Shown one piece after another: positions 51,801 through 63,700 of a stretch of 64,000 bases of DNA. Under the pieces are notes generated by a model. The model had not been told where the DNA came from, did not search any database, and saw nothing but the letters and a program-made list of their open reading frames with translations. The translations under genes and the position numbers were made by a program. This stretch comes from Promerops cafer. Taxonomy: Eukaryota; Chordata; Aves; Passeriformes; Nectariniidae. The stretch spans positions 276,745-340,744 of the forward strand of contig VZSE01013521.1 of assembly GCA_013398275.1 (NCBI GenBank). Direction: 5' to 3'. Each line of letters starts with the position of its first letter. The stretch's first letter is position 1.

Positions 51801-54800
51801 ACCTCAGTTAATGGAATCCAGAACTCTAAAGGAAAGAGAAACTACTGCTTCTAAATCAGGTATGTGTGCATGTATGTACATGTGCATACATTTGTTTTAA
51901 ATATTAAACTGTAATGACATATTCCTATAAATACAATAAGGCTATTTCATTTGAAGCTACAGCATTTGTTGGATCTCTACAGATGCACAAATGGATGATT
52001 TTTTTTTTCTCAGCACAAGGGATAAATAATGCAATTTTAATTAGTCATTGATATTCATAATTGTAAAGTAATTCTAGCCTCCATTAAAAAAAAAGTCTTA
52101 AATGTGCATGCATTTATAGTAGCTTATGTAAGCTACAAAATTGTATAAAACTAGAGATAAAATGCATAATTTGTATGTGTACAAATATATACTAGGTAAT
52201 CAACCTGATGACAGGCATTCTGAGGTGTGGCAATGGAGTATAGTTAACAGTATTAGTAACTATTTTAAGTTACATGCAGTGTACTGATTTTGAGATGCAT
52301 TTTTCTGAGGCAACACAGAAAATTGTGAAGCCTTTGGGGGGTCTTGAAGAGAAAAACATTCGGTTAATTGTTTTCAGTACAAACTGTTATGTCAGACTCA
52401 TTTTCCTTTTTCTGCCTTGGGGCAGTGGCCATTTTGTTAGAGCAATTTGTTAGAATCTTTGGGTTCTTAAGAAGAATTTACAAATTAATGAATTGTTAAA
52501 ATGGAGACAGAGTGGGATGGAATATTGGTAGACAACCAGGCTGTGCTTTATCTCTCCTCTCTCTGAGCAAAATGTTTCTGGTATTTTGCCATATTCCAGT
52601 TGACAAAATTGACTTAAGCTAAGTACCTTTCCTCAAAAACAGCTAGAGCTCCTCAGAAGATGAGAACTAGCCTAAGTGATCCTAGGAGGTCCCTTTGAAC
52701 CCAAACTATCCTACAAGTGTGTATCAACCAGGATGTTCAGGAGAATCAGAAATTAATGAAGATACACAGTCACAGTTCTCACATGTGTGGATCCTCCTTA
52801 TCTCCATGCTCTTTTACCTCTATACTGCCTTTTCTCCACTTTTATTCTTGTAACCTAACTAAACATAAAGCATTAGAAACATGAAACAAACGTGTTCTAC
52901 AGCTCAGAAAGCAGATCAAAAGAACACAGTGCTTTTTATTTTTTGGATGGTTGGAAATTCCCATGGAAAAAAAATAGACTACTACAATTTTTCCTCTGAT
53001 TTTATTCCAAATGGGAACAAAAGCTTTCTGGAGAGCAGAATTTCTGAACATTTGAACGTTCTGAATTCAGGAGCATTTTGTTTCAATGTTGAAATATTCT
53101 AGTACAACATCTTGACTTAATGTGGAAGGAATTAATGGTGTAAATGGATCTTTTCATGCCTTTCTCTTAATGTAAACCTTGTCAAAATATCATCAAAATC
53201 TTTGGATTCCTGTGAAGTGTTGGTAAATTAATAAAGCTATGTCATGCAATAAAAAGCAGTTCCGCTGAGAAATCTTCAGCAGTGCTAAGTACTTTCAACA
53301 CAAAGATAGGAATATTTCCACCTTAACTCGAGTTTAAATGGTTGAGATTTGCAAGAGGTGCTTTTCACAAGATTAGTGCTTTCTTGAGGAAGCAATGAAT
53401 TCACACCCTGACAAGTGTGAGCGGCTGTTCAGGCAGCATGTGGTCATTAGCTGCTGCTGCCCTTCGCTGTCAGTGCATCAGTAGCCTCAGTGGGGATGAA
53501 TGGGTTTTGTTGCAGTTGGAAGGATTTTGGTGGGGGAGGCGTCAGTATGAACCAGTACAGAGATTTGACAAAGGTGATTCATAATCTGAAATGTCATTCA
53601 GATAACAAGCTGTGCCTGAGTGATCCAGCTCATGACTAGAAGCAATATGACCGTTTGGGACTGCTTCTTGATTTTGCCTGAACCCCAGCAGAATCCTATA
53701 TTACAATAAACACACAGTTCCTAATATTTAACCTTTTCAGCAGTAGCCTAAATGCATGGGCCTTCTCACTAAAAACTTAGAATGCTTGACTTCTGCTTTT
53801 TAGGTGCCTTTTTTCTCTACCAAAAAAAATGAAAAATGAAATGAAAAATGAGAAGTAAACATGTAAAGTTTTACTTTTCTTATACATTTATCTGCCAAAC
53901 CACAGGAAGAACTACTTAACTCATTTAGCTGCTTGTAGGAGAAGTCTGACTTACAGTAAGACAGGGAAAGGAAACTCTCACTTGTTTTGAGAACTGGCCT
54001 TCATATGGATTCATATTTAATAAGAATTTATGTAGTAATTATCAATAAGAATACATAAAATGCATTGTAGCAATATATATATTACATTGTAGAGATTGTT
54101 GCACTGCACTGTAGTAGCATCTTTGAAGTAAAATCAAACTTCCCTGGTAATCTGAAGCAAGAATTACTCCATTGATCTGCTGAGGTATGGGAACATAGTT
54201 TGAGCCTCTGTAGGCAGTTGATCCTAAGAATTCACAATTCCTGTCTCCTAGGGCTACAGCAACCAACAAACAGCTTTCTAAGAAGTCATCCAGTCAAAAT
54301 TCCTGGGACTGTACCTAATTTGTTTTCTGCCCTTCTGAGCAAGGGTTGTGAATGGTCTGTTTTATTACATTTTACTTTCTGGCAGATTTTCACTGTGAAT
54401 CTACCAACAAAGAGAATTTGGCCCTTAATACTGTGTGTGTATATTAAAAGATGAGATTTAACACATCCTTTACCCATGAATTTCTTCAGTTTCTGACTGA
54501 AAGCAGAAACTTAATAGCCTTAGTGTTAACTAAAGATAAATTAATGTGTTTCATGAAAACCGTCCTAATAAAATACTGAATTTAACAAAACCGTTAGCAT
54601 AAGTTTGCAGTGTGTACAAATAGTTTAGAGTAGTTTCCAGGATGGGGAGGAATTCTTTATACCCTGTTTGCTTTTAGGTCCTATGGGATTTGTTTTTAAT
54701 TGGGAAGAAGGACAAAGATGGAGAAGTGTGAGTTTTCCATTGGTAGATTACTATAGATCAGTACTCTGTCTGCTAGGCTGTCTTGGATTAACAGGACAAA

Positions 54801-57775
54801 GTGGTGCCTGCAGGTTCCTGCGATGAACAAACCAAGTGTCCATGCTAATGCTACTCTGTTAGGGGGAAAAGAAACCATGTTTTAAATTACCATAGGTGCC
54901 TTTGTTGCTAAAGAATTTTCAGTAGACTCTTCGTTGTACTTCTGTCAGTCAGGCAAAAATTACTGCCCCTGGTGGGTATGTCTTCAGTTAACTTAATGTA
55001 GGCAAAGGCATCTTTTCTAATTAAGTCTTCAAGTATTTGTCTTAACTTGCCTTCAGTCTGTAGTGGGCACGGGTTGCCTGAAGTAGTTGTAAATATTGAA
55101 CACTGCTGAAAACTTGATGTGAATGATCATTGCATCCCAGTTCTTGTACATCTGTGGTTAGATAACAGTGCTATGATCATTTATTACTTTCTTAGGAACA
55201 GCGCCCTGAGCTCAAGGGACACCTTTCACAGTAAAGAATATGATTTAAGAATATGATTTAAGAATATGATTTAAGAATATGATTTCCGATTCCATTTAAT
55301 CTTTGTTGCAGTTAGGGCTGCCAACAAAGATGCCTGTTGTAATGTGGATGTATCCACTAGGAAAAATTGACATATGGTAACAAAATCTTGTACCAATAAT
55401 CCAGGCTGTGTTTGAACTCATGACCTGTATGTGAAGGGCTCAGTTATCCCATTACAAATCCCTTGAGCTATCTACTCATCTGTGTCTAATTTTTAAAAAG
55501 TCCCTGTCTCACACCTATTCTTTCAGTGTTTTACAGAAGTTAGGTTCCTTGTATTCTTTCTTTCTGTTAATGTCATTCTGATATTTTTTCCATATTTTGA
55601 TTTGCTTGGATTTTCTCTTTTTCAATTTTCACATCTTTTCTGTGCTATCTTGCATTTCATTATCCATTAAAAGGGGCATAGTTTGGGATTTAATAAAATT
55701 GTTCACTACAATGAATTAATGTAAATGTTTGTTTTAGTGAATTTTGTGTAAATTTAGTAAATTTTTACACTATTTTGTGTAAAAAGTTCAGGAAATTGCT
55801 CACATTTTAAGAGAGGTTTTACAGGTGAGGAAGAATAAAAAAATTGGCATAGAGAACTCATTTAAGAAGGGCATTGTTTGATGTCTTTATTAATCTGTTC
55901 ATAAGACCTTTCTGCTCTTCATTATGACCAAAACATGCAAATAAGTGTTTTCTGAAGTTATTCATTTGTTGGTTGAGGTTATTACTATTACTGCAACAGT
56001 ATTCCTATTATAACATAGTCTTAACTTAGTTTTTATTGAAGTTTAGAATAAAAAGCAGTTTCTGTCATAGCTAGCTTACTTTGATATTTTAATTCTTAAC
56101 AGCCCCTTTATCTCTTCTTAAGCCTAAAAACAGTTTTGGCTTTCTTGTAATGGTTAGTATGTAATAATTTCATAGATAACTTGGGCTAACCATCTACTCC
56201 TTCGTCAGCAGATCATACCAACAGTAGGTGAATTCACAAGCTGTGTAGAACTCCTTGTGTGTCTCTGAAATTTCAGATAAGAAAAAATTTTCATATGTAT
56301 TGTAAATATGAATACAGAAATAAATTGCATCAAATTGCATTTTTAATATGTAAACTTACTGATGCAAAAAGCAGCATCTTTTTATGCTGTCCAGGAAGTG
56401 TAATTTTTATTTAGTTTAGTGCTAACCAAAGGAGCTAGTGATCTGCAAATTTAAAATTTATTAAATATTATTTCAACTTCTTTAAAGGAAATGCAGATAT
56501 CTCCCTAGGTGATAGATACACTGGCATCAAGATACAGTTTTCTGTAATTAAGTGCATTTGCCTGAACTCCACGCCTCAATGCATGACTCACGGAAAATAT
56601 CCATTAGAAGAAAAGTGACTGTTCAGAAAGATACTCACATATTGGGAGTAGCTTTTTTGAGAAGGACACTAAATCATGTGCTTCACCTGCAAGAATGTGT
56701 GCAAATACTTTTTTTTTCCTGAATCAGGAGTCAGAGACTACTAACAAAAGTTATTCTGACTGGAGCATAAAATACCTGCCCTTTATGGGAGAGCATTTTG
56801 AAGCATTAGGTTACAATGTTATCAAATCACAGTATACTCTTTCCCCCCTGGGCTGATGCTTTGAATCATTTAAAAACTCTGGAACTGTTTTTCCTATTGC
56901 ACTTAGGTACTGAAACTTGTCCTGGCGTTGGACCAAAGAAAGAAGATAAACAGCTGAGCACTGTTTGCCCAGGTGAAAACAAAACAGAGAGACAGACAGA
57001 GGCAGCAAGTCTTCGGGTAGCTGCAGGAAAGGACCACATGGAGGAGCAGCACTGCAGCGCTGAATCAACATTGGAGCCACACACCCAGTCCACAGGGACA
57101 GTGGGCAGGCCTTCCTCGGGCTGTTTGTCATCTGGGGATGCCAGTAAAGATAACAGTCTGCAGCTGAGGGAAAGACAGCTCTCCAAGGATGCAGTAAAAA
57201 TAGAAGGGGCTGGGGAGCCTGGAGTTAAACTCCCTCTTGAGCCAATGGTAGATGCTTTAGCTTTAACAGATGATGACTACATGCCTACTGATTTGGTTCC
57301 TTCTGATAAAGATGTGCCAGCTAATAGAAATCTGCTCAGATCAAAACATGCTGCTGGGTCTTCAGAAATTGCTAGTGGCCAGCTTGGAAATAGTGATTTA
57401 ACACAGCAACAGATACAGCCTGATGACAATGATGAGCAGTCTTCATGGGACAGAACTGCCTCAGGTGAATGCTCTGGGTGCACTAAAGTGTCTGAGCGTG
57501 AGAGTACTGCCCATTCACAGGTGTGCAAGGAAATACAGAGGGCAGCAGGACAGGAGGAGAAGGTCAATAATGAACAAGAAGATTTATTTCTGAGATTTTT
57601 GAATGGTAACATAATAGACACTGAAGAATCTGCAAACTCAGCAAGCCAAGAGGACTTTGACACTGTTCCGGATATTTCACCCGAACGAGCGTCTTACAGC
57701 TCCCTGGAAGCTTTATCACTAGATGACAGCTTTTCTTCTCTTGATGAACTTACAAGAAGAATAGAGATTACTGAG
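36420..57775 (+). CDS. CNST: CNST: consortin, connexin sorting protein (8 coding exons visible; C-terminus outside the window)
   Basis: Consortin is a single-pass membrane protein of the trans-Golgi network and vesicles that binds connexins and GGA adaptors and helps carry connexins to the plasma membrane. Coding exons are 36420-36807, 43321-43526, 46477-46507, 49018-49104, 49565-49679, 51568-51589, 51763-51859 and 56907-57775. All have GT/AG borders and phases that fit. They encode 605 residues, against about 725 for the whole human protein. Conserved blocks are SADENENQLDSDGNE, GKRSPRSK, LQSLFSLLREEVEQMD, ILPLCLHQIAETYFQEEEYE, KAMKFIQLERLYHEQLLANL, GKDHMEEQHCSAE, and a terminal SLDELTRRIEITE. 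The transmembrane and lumenal C-terminal exons were searched for up to the right edge and not found. The start MDDRDF matches human MDDSDT. Confidence 0.94.
36808..43320 (+). other. CNST intron 2
   Basis: A 6.5-kb AT-rich intron. It holds a probable tRNA-derived SINE fossil at about 40680-40790 and small tandem duplications at about 39630-39660 (a 15-bp unit twice) and 41249-41275. No other gene was recognised. Confidence 0.75.
40680..40790 (-). mobile_element. Probable tRNA-derived SINE fossil
   Basis: On the minus strand an A-box-like 'agtggccagagcact' is followed about 35 nt later by a B-box-like 'gctgggttcaagtt'. This is the arrangement of a tRNA-like SINE head. The body is too diverged to name. 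Confidence 0.5.
43321..43526 (+). CDS. CNST: CNST coding exon 2
   Basis: Acceptor tttaaag|GCATTT and donor CATCAG|GTACTT; 206 nt, entering in phase 1 and leaving in phase 0. It ends TLQSLFSLLREEVEQMDLKI then LPLCLHQ, nearly the same as human LQSLFSLIRGEVEQLDSRALPLCLHQ. This block starts the most conserved helical, TPR-like part of consortin. Confidence 0.94.
44610..44715 (-). mobile_element. Probable MIR-like SINE fossil
   Basis: The plus strand reads 'ttttagatgaggaagccaga', 'gaaagtcatacaggatctat' and 'gacagaactgagaacaaaat'. This follows the reverse complement of the MIR core (cagatgaggaaactgaggc, ggtcacacagc, ggcagagctgggat) with many substitutions. Confidence 0.5.
45395..45470 (+). mobile_element. 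Probable tRNA-like SINE head fossil
   Basis: The segment 'tttagtggttagcagtaagg', followed by 'ctgagagccagga', resembles the tRNA-derived head of MIR-type SINEs (agtggttagagca...gagccagac). It is short and diverged. Confidence 0.45.
46218..46246. repeat. Perfect inverted repeat (12-bp stem, 5-nt loop)
   Basis: ttttgtgtaatt at 46218-46229 is the exact reverse complement of aattacacaaaa at 46235-46246. It lies 230 bp upstream of the 31-nt CNST exon. I see nothing that assigns it a function. Confidence 0.9.
46477..46507 (+). CDS. CNST: CNST coding exon 3 (31-nt microexon)
   Basis: Acceptor cttttgcag|ATAGCT. It encodes IAETYFQEEE plus one base, matching human IAESYFQEED. The donor AAT|GTATCC is a poor match to consensus, but this boundary completes a tyrosine codon with the next exon (E-Y-E-K-A), as in human. 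Confidence 0.9.
46508..49017 (+). other. CNST intron 4
   Basis: AT-rich intron without recognised repeat or gene. Confidence 0.8.
49018..49104 (+). CDS. CNST: CNST coding exon 4
   Basis: Acceptor cgttcag|ATGAGA and donor TGGG|GTGAGT; 87 nt. It encodes EKAMKFIQLERLYHEQLLAN and continues LSSIQEQW. This is almost identical to human, and is the best-conserved block in the window. Confidence 0.96.
49105..49564 (+). other. CNST intron 5
   Basis: A 460-bp intron with nothing else recognised. Confidence 0.85.
49565..49679 (+). CDS. CNST: CNST coding exon 5
   Basis: Acceptor aatttag|AAAGAA and donor CAACA|GTAAGT. It gives ERKWKTAVPSPVTTLRNSDK (human ETKWKTVQPHTVTALRNSEK) and ends LEKLTRVCSSHQ with two bases carried over. 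Confidence 0.93.
49680..51567 (+). other. CNST intron 6
   Basis: AT-rich intron. A fragment near 51085-51115 (gagtcagtgggagctg) looks like an old amniote repeat. Overlapping open frames on the minus strand at 50295-50572 lack motifs. Confidence 0.75.
51568..51589 (+). CDS. CNST: CNST coding exon 6 (22-nt microexon)
   Basis: Acceptor gctgcag|GCCACG and donor AATAAG|GTAAGC. The 22 nt complete a Gln codon and add PRASKNK, in the position of human DPLLSKHK. Phase fits on both sides. Skipping it would shift the frame. Confidence 0.85.
51590..51762 (+). other. CNST intron 7
   Basis: A short 173-bp intron separating the microexon from the next exon. Confidence 0.85.
51763..51859 (+). CDS. CNST: CNST coding exon 7
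   Basis: Acceptor attttacag|CTAGTA and donor AATCAG|GTATGT; 97 nt. It encodes LVAAENTWESSCLPQLMESR and continues TLKERETTASKS. Similarity to human is weak here. The placement rests on splice sites, phase and order. Confidence 0.82.
55235..55285. repeat. 13-bp tandem repeat, about 4 copies
   Basis: The unit agaatatgattta begins at 55235, 55248, 55261 and 55274. The copies are identical, so the array is probably young or homogenised. Confidence 0.95.
55395..55495 (-). mobile_element. Probable tRNA-derived SINE fossil
   Basis: The minus strand carries an A-box-like 'tagctcaagggatt' and a B-box-like 'catgagttcaaacaca' at tRNA-like spacing. The family is not identified. Confidence 0.5.
56907..57775 (+). 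CDS. CNST: CNST coding exon 8 (large central exon)
   Basis: Acceptor gcacttag|GTACTG and donor ACTGAG|GTAAAT; 869 nt. It encodes the acidic, low-complexity middle of consortin. Two ends are conserved with human: GKDHMEEQHCSAESTLEPHT near the start and SPERASYSSLEALSLDDSFS continuing into SLDELTRRIEITE at the end. The 200-odd residues between them have diverged. The open frame upstream of 56907 is intron. Confidence 0.94.
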
Positions 57776-60700
57776 GTAAATATTGTAAATCCTATAAAAT
57801 CTTTCATGTTTATATCAGTTAAAATATTTTAGATATTGCCAACTTCAAAATATGTTAAATATTCCTTTATGTATCACTTTTCCAAATCTGAAATCTATAC
57901 ATATTTAATTGTTCTGAGTTACTCAGAAAAAGATTTCATTTTGCCTCTGTCTTCTTGACCAGCAGTGCACTGTGTTTCAAAAATAAGATTGATCTTATAT
58001 ATGAGTGTGATACCTTGGGGGTTTCAATTTTTTTTTTTATTCTGACAGAGACTGTTAAGAGATGTTCTCACAATTCCTGTTAAATCAAATTTTGTGTCAG
58101 AGATCTACATAATGCCTATGATGTACCATCATTCATTTCTATGGATAGAACAAAGTTTGCTTTTTTGTGCTTATTCCATAGAGGTGAGAACTACATATAT
58201 ATAAATACTGTATATGAATGAATGGGCTTCTGATTTTCTCAAGTTTAGGCAGATTTGTTGTTCAACCCAAGCTAAGAAAGAGCTTCAAACCCTGAACCCA
58301 CCTCATAGGGCTGTAACAAGGGTGAGTGCTTCATAAGCTAAATTGCTCTTCTGAAAATAGAGAAGATTTATTGCTTTGGGACTTTTTTGGAGAGTGTAAT
58401 GACAACATCTTTGCTTTATTTGTCTTCTGGTTTTGCTGCATTTGCATCCATGGGATCTTAAGAGCTTTTTTTTTTTAAATGGAAAAAGGAGTGTATTGTG
58501 AAATGATGTTACTTCAGATGCTGGAGGGGGAAGACTTGTATGAAGGTATCTTCTTAGTTCATCTCTATTTTTAAGATCTGTAACAATAGACTGTCCCCTT
58601 GGCAATAAAGTTACAATACTTCTCTATAGATCAAGCTAATGCACAGAGGCCAAGAACCCCCAAAAATTGCTCAAGGACAGTGGCTAAGCAGGGAACTAAA
58701 TACTGAAGATTAATGCTGATGTTACTACGTGTTTGATAAAGTCTCCAAAGCTGAAAAGAGAGCATTTTGGTTTTTCTCCCCACCTAAACAGTTTCTTACA
58801 TCCTTTCCAAGATCATGCCTCTTGTCTTTTTGTGGGCTCTCAGGACGTATGCCACATACCACTGACAGCCCTGTGCACAAAGCTGTATGGAGGCAGATGT
58901 GGAAACCCACATACATGTTAACACATGTATCCCAAATTTTCAATAAGACCATTGGCTTGTGTTCACTTGGAGGGTGGTTTTGAACAAGAGCGTTTTGTTG
59001 ACAGTCTGTGCTAAGCCCATATACGTGTATAACAAAAGAGTAATTTAAGTATCATCCCTCAGCATTAAATTTCTTTTGAGCCCGCTGAAACTTCTGCATT
59101 TTAGCAGAGGAGTACTGTTCTGTTTCACATAGATAAAGGCTAAATTAATCCAATAGCATCTATTTTTAAATAGCTATGTTTGTGCCATTTGTGTTTCAGA
59201 GGATGGGATAGGAAGCAGCATATTGATACTGCTAGAAAAATTATGCTTGTATTGATTGTCCCTGTGACCGATGATGATGCTTTACAGGGCATCCAATTTC
59301 AGTTCTAGTTTGCTCTCCTGATGCTGAGACTGCCAGTACTCTGATGGCAGAGTTGAGTCTCTGCAGAGGAAAAAGTACCTTGAGTTTTTCCATAGTACTT
59401 TTTCTGGCCATATAAGGCATCATGTTGGCTGCATTGGTGAGAGGGCACTTGAATCATTCTTAGCAAGAGGCCCGAGTTTTGTGTGAGGCAGGGGGCTTCA
59501 ATGGGAGAAGGGAAGAAGGATTAAGGTCAGTAGCTACTAAAATTTGTAATATGCAGCATCTGGGGTAGTTTCACAATACTTGAGATTGCTAGGTGCTACA
59601 GGGTGAGTTAAGGACAGCACACCAGCTTGTACTGTTTCATTATACACTTATAGGATTTCAAGTTAATCTTACCACCCATCAGTAGCCTAGGGGTTGTTTT
59701 TCAGAAGTGGTGAGCACCCACAGCTTTCTTGGAAGACACATTTGAAAGGGTTTGGCACCCCTGAGAAAGCAGCATTGTTAACTTGTGTTCACTGATTCTT
59801 TTAGTGCTAAAATAAGATTGCACTGAAGTTTTGATGAGCAGACTGATCTTTGTACCCAGCTGTAACACTTCTTCCTTTCTTGTCTTCTTGAAGGCTTTGA
59901 AATTGCATTGTTCATGCTATGGCAGCCTAAGAAGATAACTGTGTTTTCATACACTGGTTGTTAATGAGGTATCTAGAAAATGCATTGATAGCCACATGAG
60001 TGAAATGAAATGAATCACATGAAATGTACCAATGTGGCAGTAGAAAAGAAAAAAATATTCAATTTGACTGTGATAACACTTGTCCCGAAGTGTTTACGAA
60101 ATTGCCACCAGCAAATCAGAATGGAAGGTGGAAGTAAAGATAATTTTAAAATAACCTGGGGACAAAACCCATATGGTAGGATAAAATTTCATTAATGTTC
60201 TTCAGCTGACGTGTAATAATAATTTTTTGAAGATGGGGAAGGGTAAATACTTGTGTATGTATTTACAGTTAGGAAGTTTTGCTTGCCTCCATATTGAGAT
60301 CCAAGAATCACTTCATGCAGTTTCCTAATTTAGGTACTTTGTCACTTGATTTTAGTTTATCATTTACAACAACTAATTACAAGAGTGAAAATTCACCAAA
60401 TTGAGACTCTGGATTTAAATATTTGCAAAACTGAAATAGTAGTTTTCATATGGTACAGGCCCTTATACTGGGTATTTCTTCACTAGTACAAACCACGTAC
60501 AACAATATGCAAATGATGGAAAACAGTCATTTTATAGAAACAAGATTCATACAAAGCTAACAAAGAGCTTTGAAGCAGTCAGAAGCTGGAAACAACAGAT
60601 ACTAGAAGTATTTAGCTCTTCTTAAATATATTTGCTATCAAATACCACACTCCAGTGACAAAACAAATTGTAACCTCAATAAAGTTGCATTTTGCTATAT

Positions 60701-63700
60701 AAAATAAAAGGTTGTAGCATAAACTTTTTATGTGAGAGACAGTTAGGGAAGTGAGTAAAATCTTAAAGTTTTTCCTTATTAGAAAATTATAACTGGGAAA
60801 TTCTTTTTAGAAAGCAAAGATAATGAGACTGTCCACCAAAACGTAAAGCTTTTGGATAGCAGTTTGTATACCAAGAAATGAAGTCTCCACTAGGTTGGGA
60901 GGCAATGTTTTGGATCCTCTGTTCTCTTGTATGGCTTATGCTTCCATGTGAAGTGCTTACCTGGTATCTGAGGTATTGTTGCCATATAAAGGAGCTCAGG
61001 TACTTGCCTGGCAAGTGTATCAGCAGGAAAAATAGTTACCATCTGTGGCTGTGGTATGAGCACTGAATCTGCTAAGTTAGCTGTTTTTCAAACTCAAATT
61101 ACTCACTTATCTAATGTATTTTATTAGCAAAGGGGTTTGTCTGCTGCTCTTATTGTAACACAGGGCAGTCTTGGGTTTTGTCATTTTGGGGATTACTGCT
61201 TTAAAAAAGTCTGATATGGCTTGTAATAAAACTACAGTCTTTTGCCAAGTAACTGAATAAGGAATACAGCCCACAGAAGAATACACAGACCTTCTTGAAT
61301 AGTCTTCTGCATTCAGACCAAACTACTTCATACAATGAGCTTTTCTTCCTAGTTCCCAGTTTGTGCCTCCATTTTGGAGTTTTTATTTATGTCTATATAC
61401 TACAACTAATTCTAATTGTCAAGTTCAATATGTTTTCTCTCAGAACTTGAATTACAAGGCCTTATTTTCATAGTTTTGTCAGGTATGTTTATAAATATAA
61501 CATATATATATCATATTTGTTGAAAATAAGCACAATGTAATAAGCTTTTTGATATTTTATTACCAAATGCTGTTTTAAACAGAGGAGAGACAGGTAGTTT
61601 AATTAGTTTATTTCTTCTAGTTTTGCAACCTGGTTATTAAAATTAATCTGAAAAGTGTGAAACTTTTGAAGCAGATTCACTTTCTATTAATGGTGGGAAA
61701 AAGAGAAAAGCTTTATTTAACAGAGTTTCAATTAACCAACAGTCATTGCTGCTTTCCTTTTTGACTGTTGGTGAAAATGCCACCACACAACTGCATGCCA
61801 CTTTCAGTTCCTGTACAGTGACTATAAAAGCTCAGTCAGATTTTATGTAGACCAGCAGTGCTGAGGAAGCTCAGCTACACAGATGCTCCAAGACCATCTT
61901 TTGTTAATTATCCAGCTTAGAATTAAGAAAATATCTTATGTTTCAATAGGGTCCTTTCTGCACCTCTTTCATGTAAGAGCTGTTTGCAGGGCAGTCTGGT
62001 GCAAGCCTGTATTTTTCTGCCTATGGTTCAAGTCAAGCCTCTGCTTGACTTGTGGTCAACTGTATTAACCACAGTTCCCTCATTAACTTCCAATTTAAAT
62101 AATATATCCTGCCATTTTTAATTCCTCCCGCCTCCTAAAGAGTGGGATGTAAAACTTCATCTTGTGTGGCAGCTAAGCCCTTCTCCTTGGATGTTTAATT
62201 AGTGGGAGATGGATCTAATATAATTACTTTGTGTATTGCAGACAAAGACAAAAAAACCTAAGTGCATAACTCATAAAATTCAAAGGCAGATGAAGTATGG
62301 CAGATGAAGCATAGTCATGCCATGGAGCTGAGTCAGGAGAGGGTTAGGTTGGATATTAGGAAAAAAGGTTCTTCACCCAGAGGGTGGTTGGGCACTGGAA
62401 CAGGCTCCCCAGGGAAGTGGCCACAGCACCAGCCTGACAGAGTTCAAGATATGTTTGGACAGTTCTCTCATGCACAAGGTGTGACTCTTGGGGTGTCCTG
62501 TGCAGGACTAAGAGTTGGACTCGATGACCCTTGTGAGTCCCTTTCTACTCAACATACTCCATGATTGTATTCTAGGTATGAATTACATTGCATGTAAAGG
62601 GGCCATTTTTCAAAATACAGTTTATGGCTTTTATTGGAATGGGGAAATAACACTAGTCACATTGATTTTTATTGCAAAATCAAAAGCACTTGCTCCCTCT
62701 TTTTAAGCAAAAGAAGATGTTCAGAATAGAGAAACCTGTGCTGTGTCAAATTAGTTGTTTATACATTTAAAGTAAATCCTGAAATGTAGCCATGTAGGCT
62801 GACAGGGAAAGTAAATGAACCTCATTGTAGCAAGACTTTCCTCCAGAAAGCCTTTTATGTAACTGTAATTACTGAAACACATTTCCACATAATCCTGTCA
62901 AGGATAGCCCTCTGGTTTTAAGCTTGGAGGAGACATGAGCTGGTGACACAGTCATTCAGAAACTGCCAAGAGCCAACAGACAAAATGAAGTGCCTCAGGT
63001 TGCAGTGATGACTTGCAGAACAGACCACCACTTCTAATCTTGGGGCAGACTGGTAGGAACGCCCTGGCATCTCAGGGTGACATTCCCACCTTGTGCAGTC
63101 CAAGCCACTTGGGAATAATCATGCCAGGCAACAGCCAGCCTGCTGTGTGGAGGGTGTGGGAGGAGCAATTGATCCTCTTTATGAAAGCAATGCTCTAAGC
63201 AGAAGCTTAAAATAATCTACTCAACAAAAGGATATCATTTCATCTCCACCCTTCCAAATAAATAAGTCAAATTAAAGCACTCCTACATAATCCCCCTTCC
63301 TTGTCACAACAAAGAAATGTAAGTGTTGATTTTTTGCTGGCCTGTTAAATTCTCATGGCAGTTTTGCAAGGCTAGTTTAACACTACCAGTAGAAGCTGCA
63401 CCTCAGTGCACTCGTTTGTTGTGATGAGACACTTGCAGACTATTATTTCTGGGTCATTTGTGCCAACTACTGGTCCTCTGCATGTTGATTTAAACAATTT
63501 ATTTCCTCTGCCTCCACACTTTCACTACTTTACAAGTACTTCCTTGCATTGTTTCATTAAATAATCCATTTAAGCTCTTGAGCATATAAACAAAAGGGAA
63601 AGTGAGTATCAAAGTGTGACAGAGATCAATTTTATCCTGTCAGTTGTGATTTTGGAAAAGTTATTAGACTGTAAGCATGCACCCACAGTGCCCAGCTCTG

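Larger units (their letters stand above)
51860..56906 (+). other. CNST intron 8
   Basis: A 5-kb AT-rich intron with a 13-bp tandem repeat (55235-55285) and a probable tRNA-derived SINE fossil (about 55395-55495). No gene was recognised. Confidence 0.75.
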
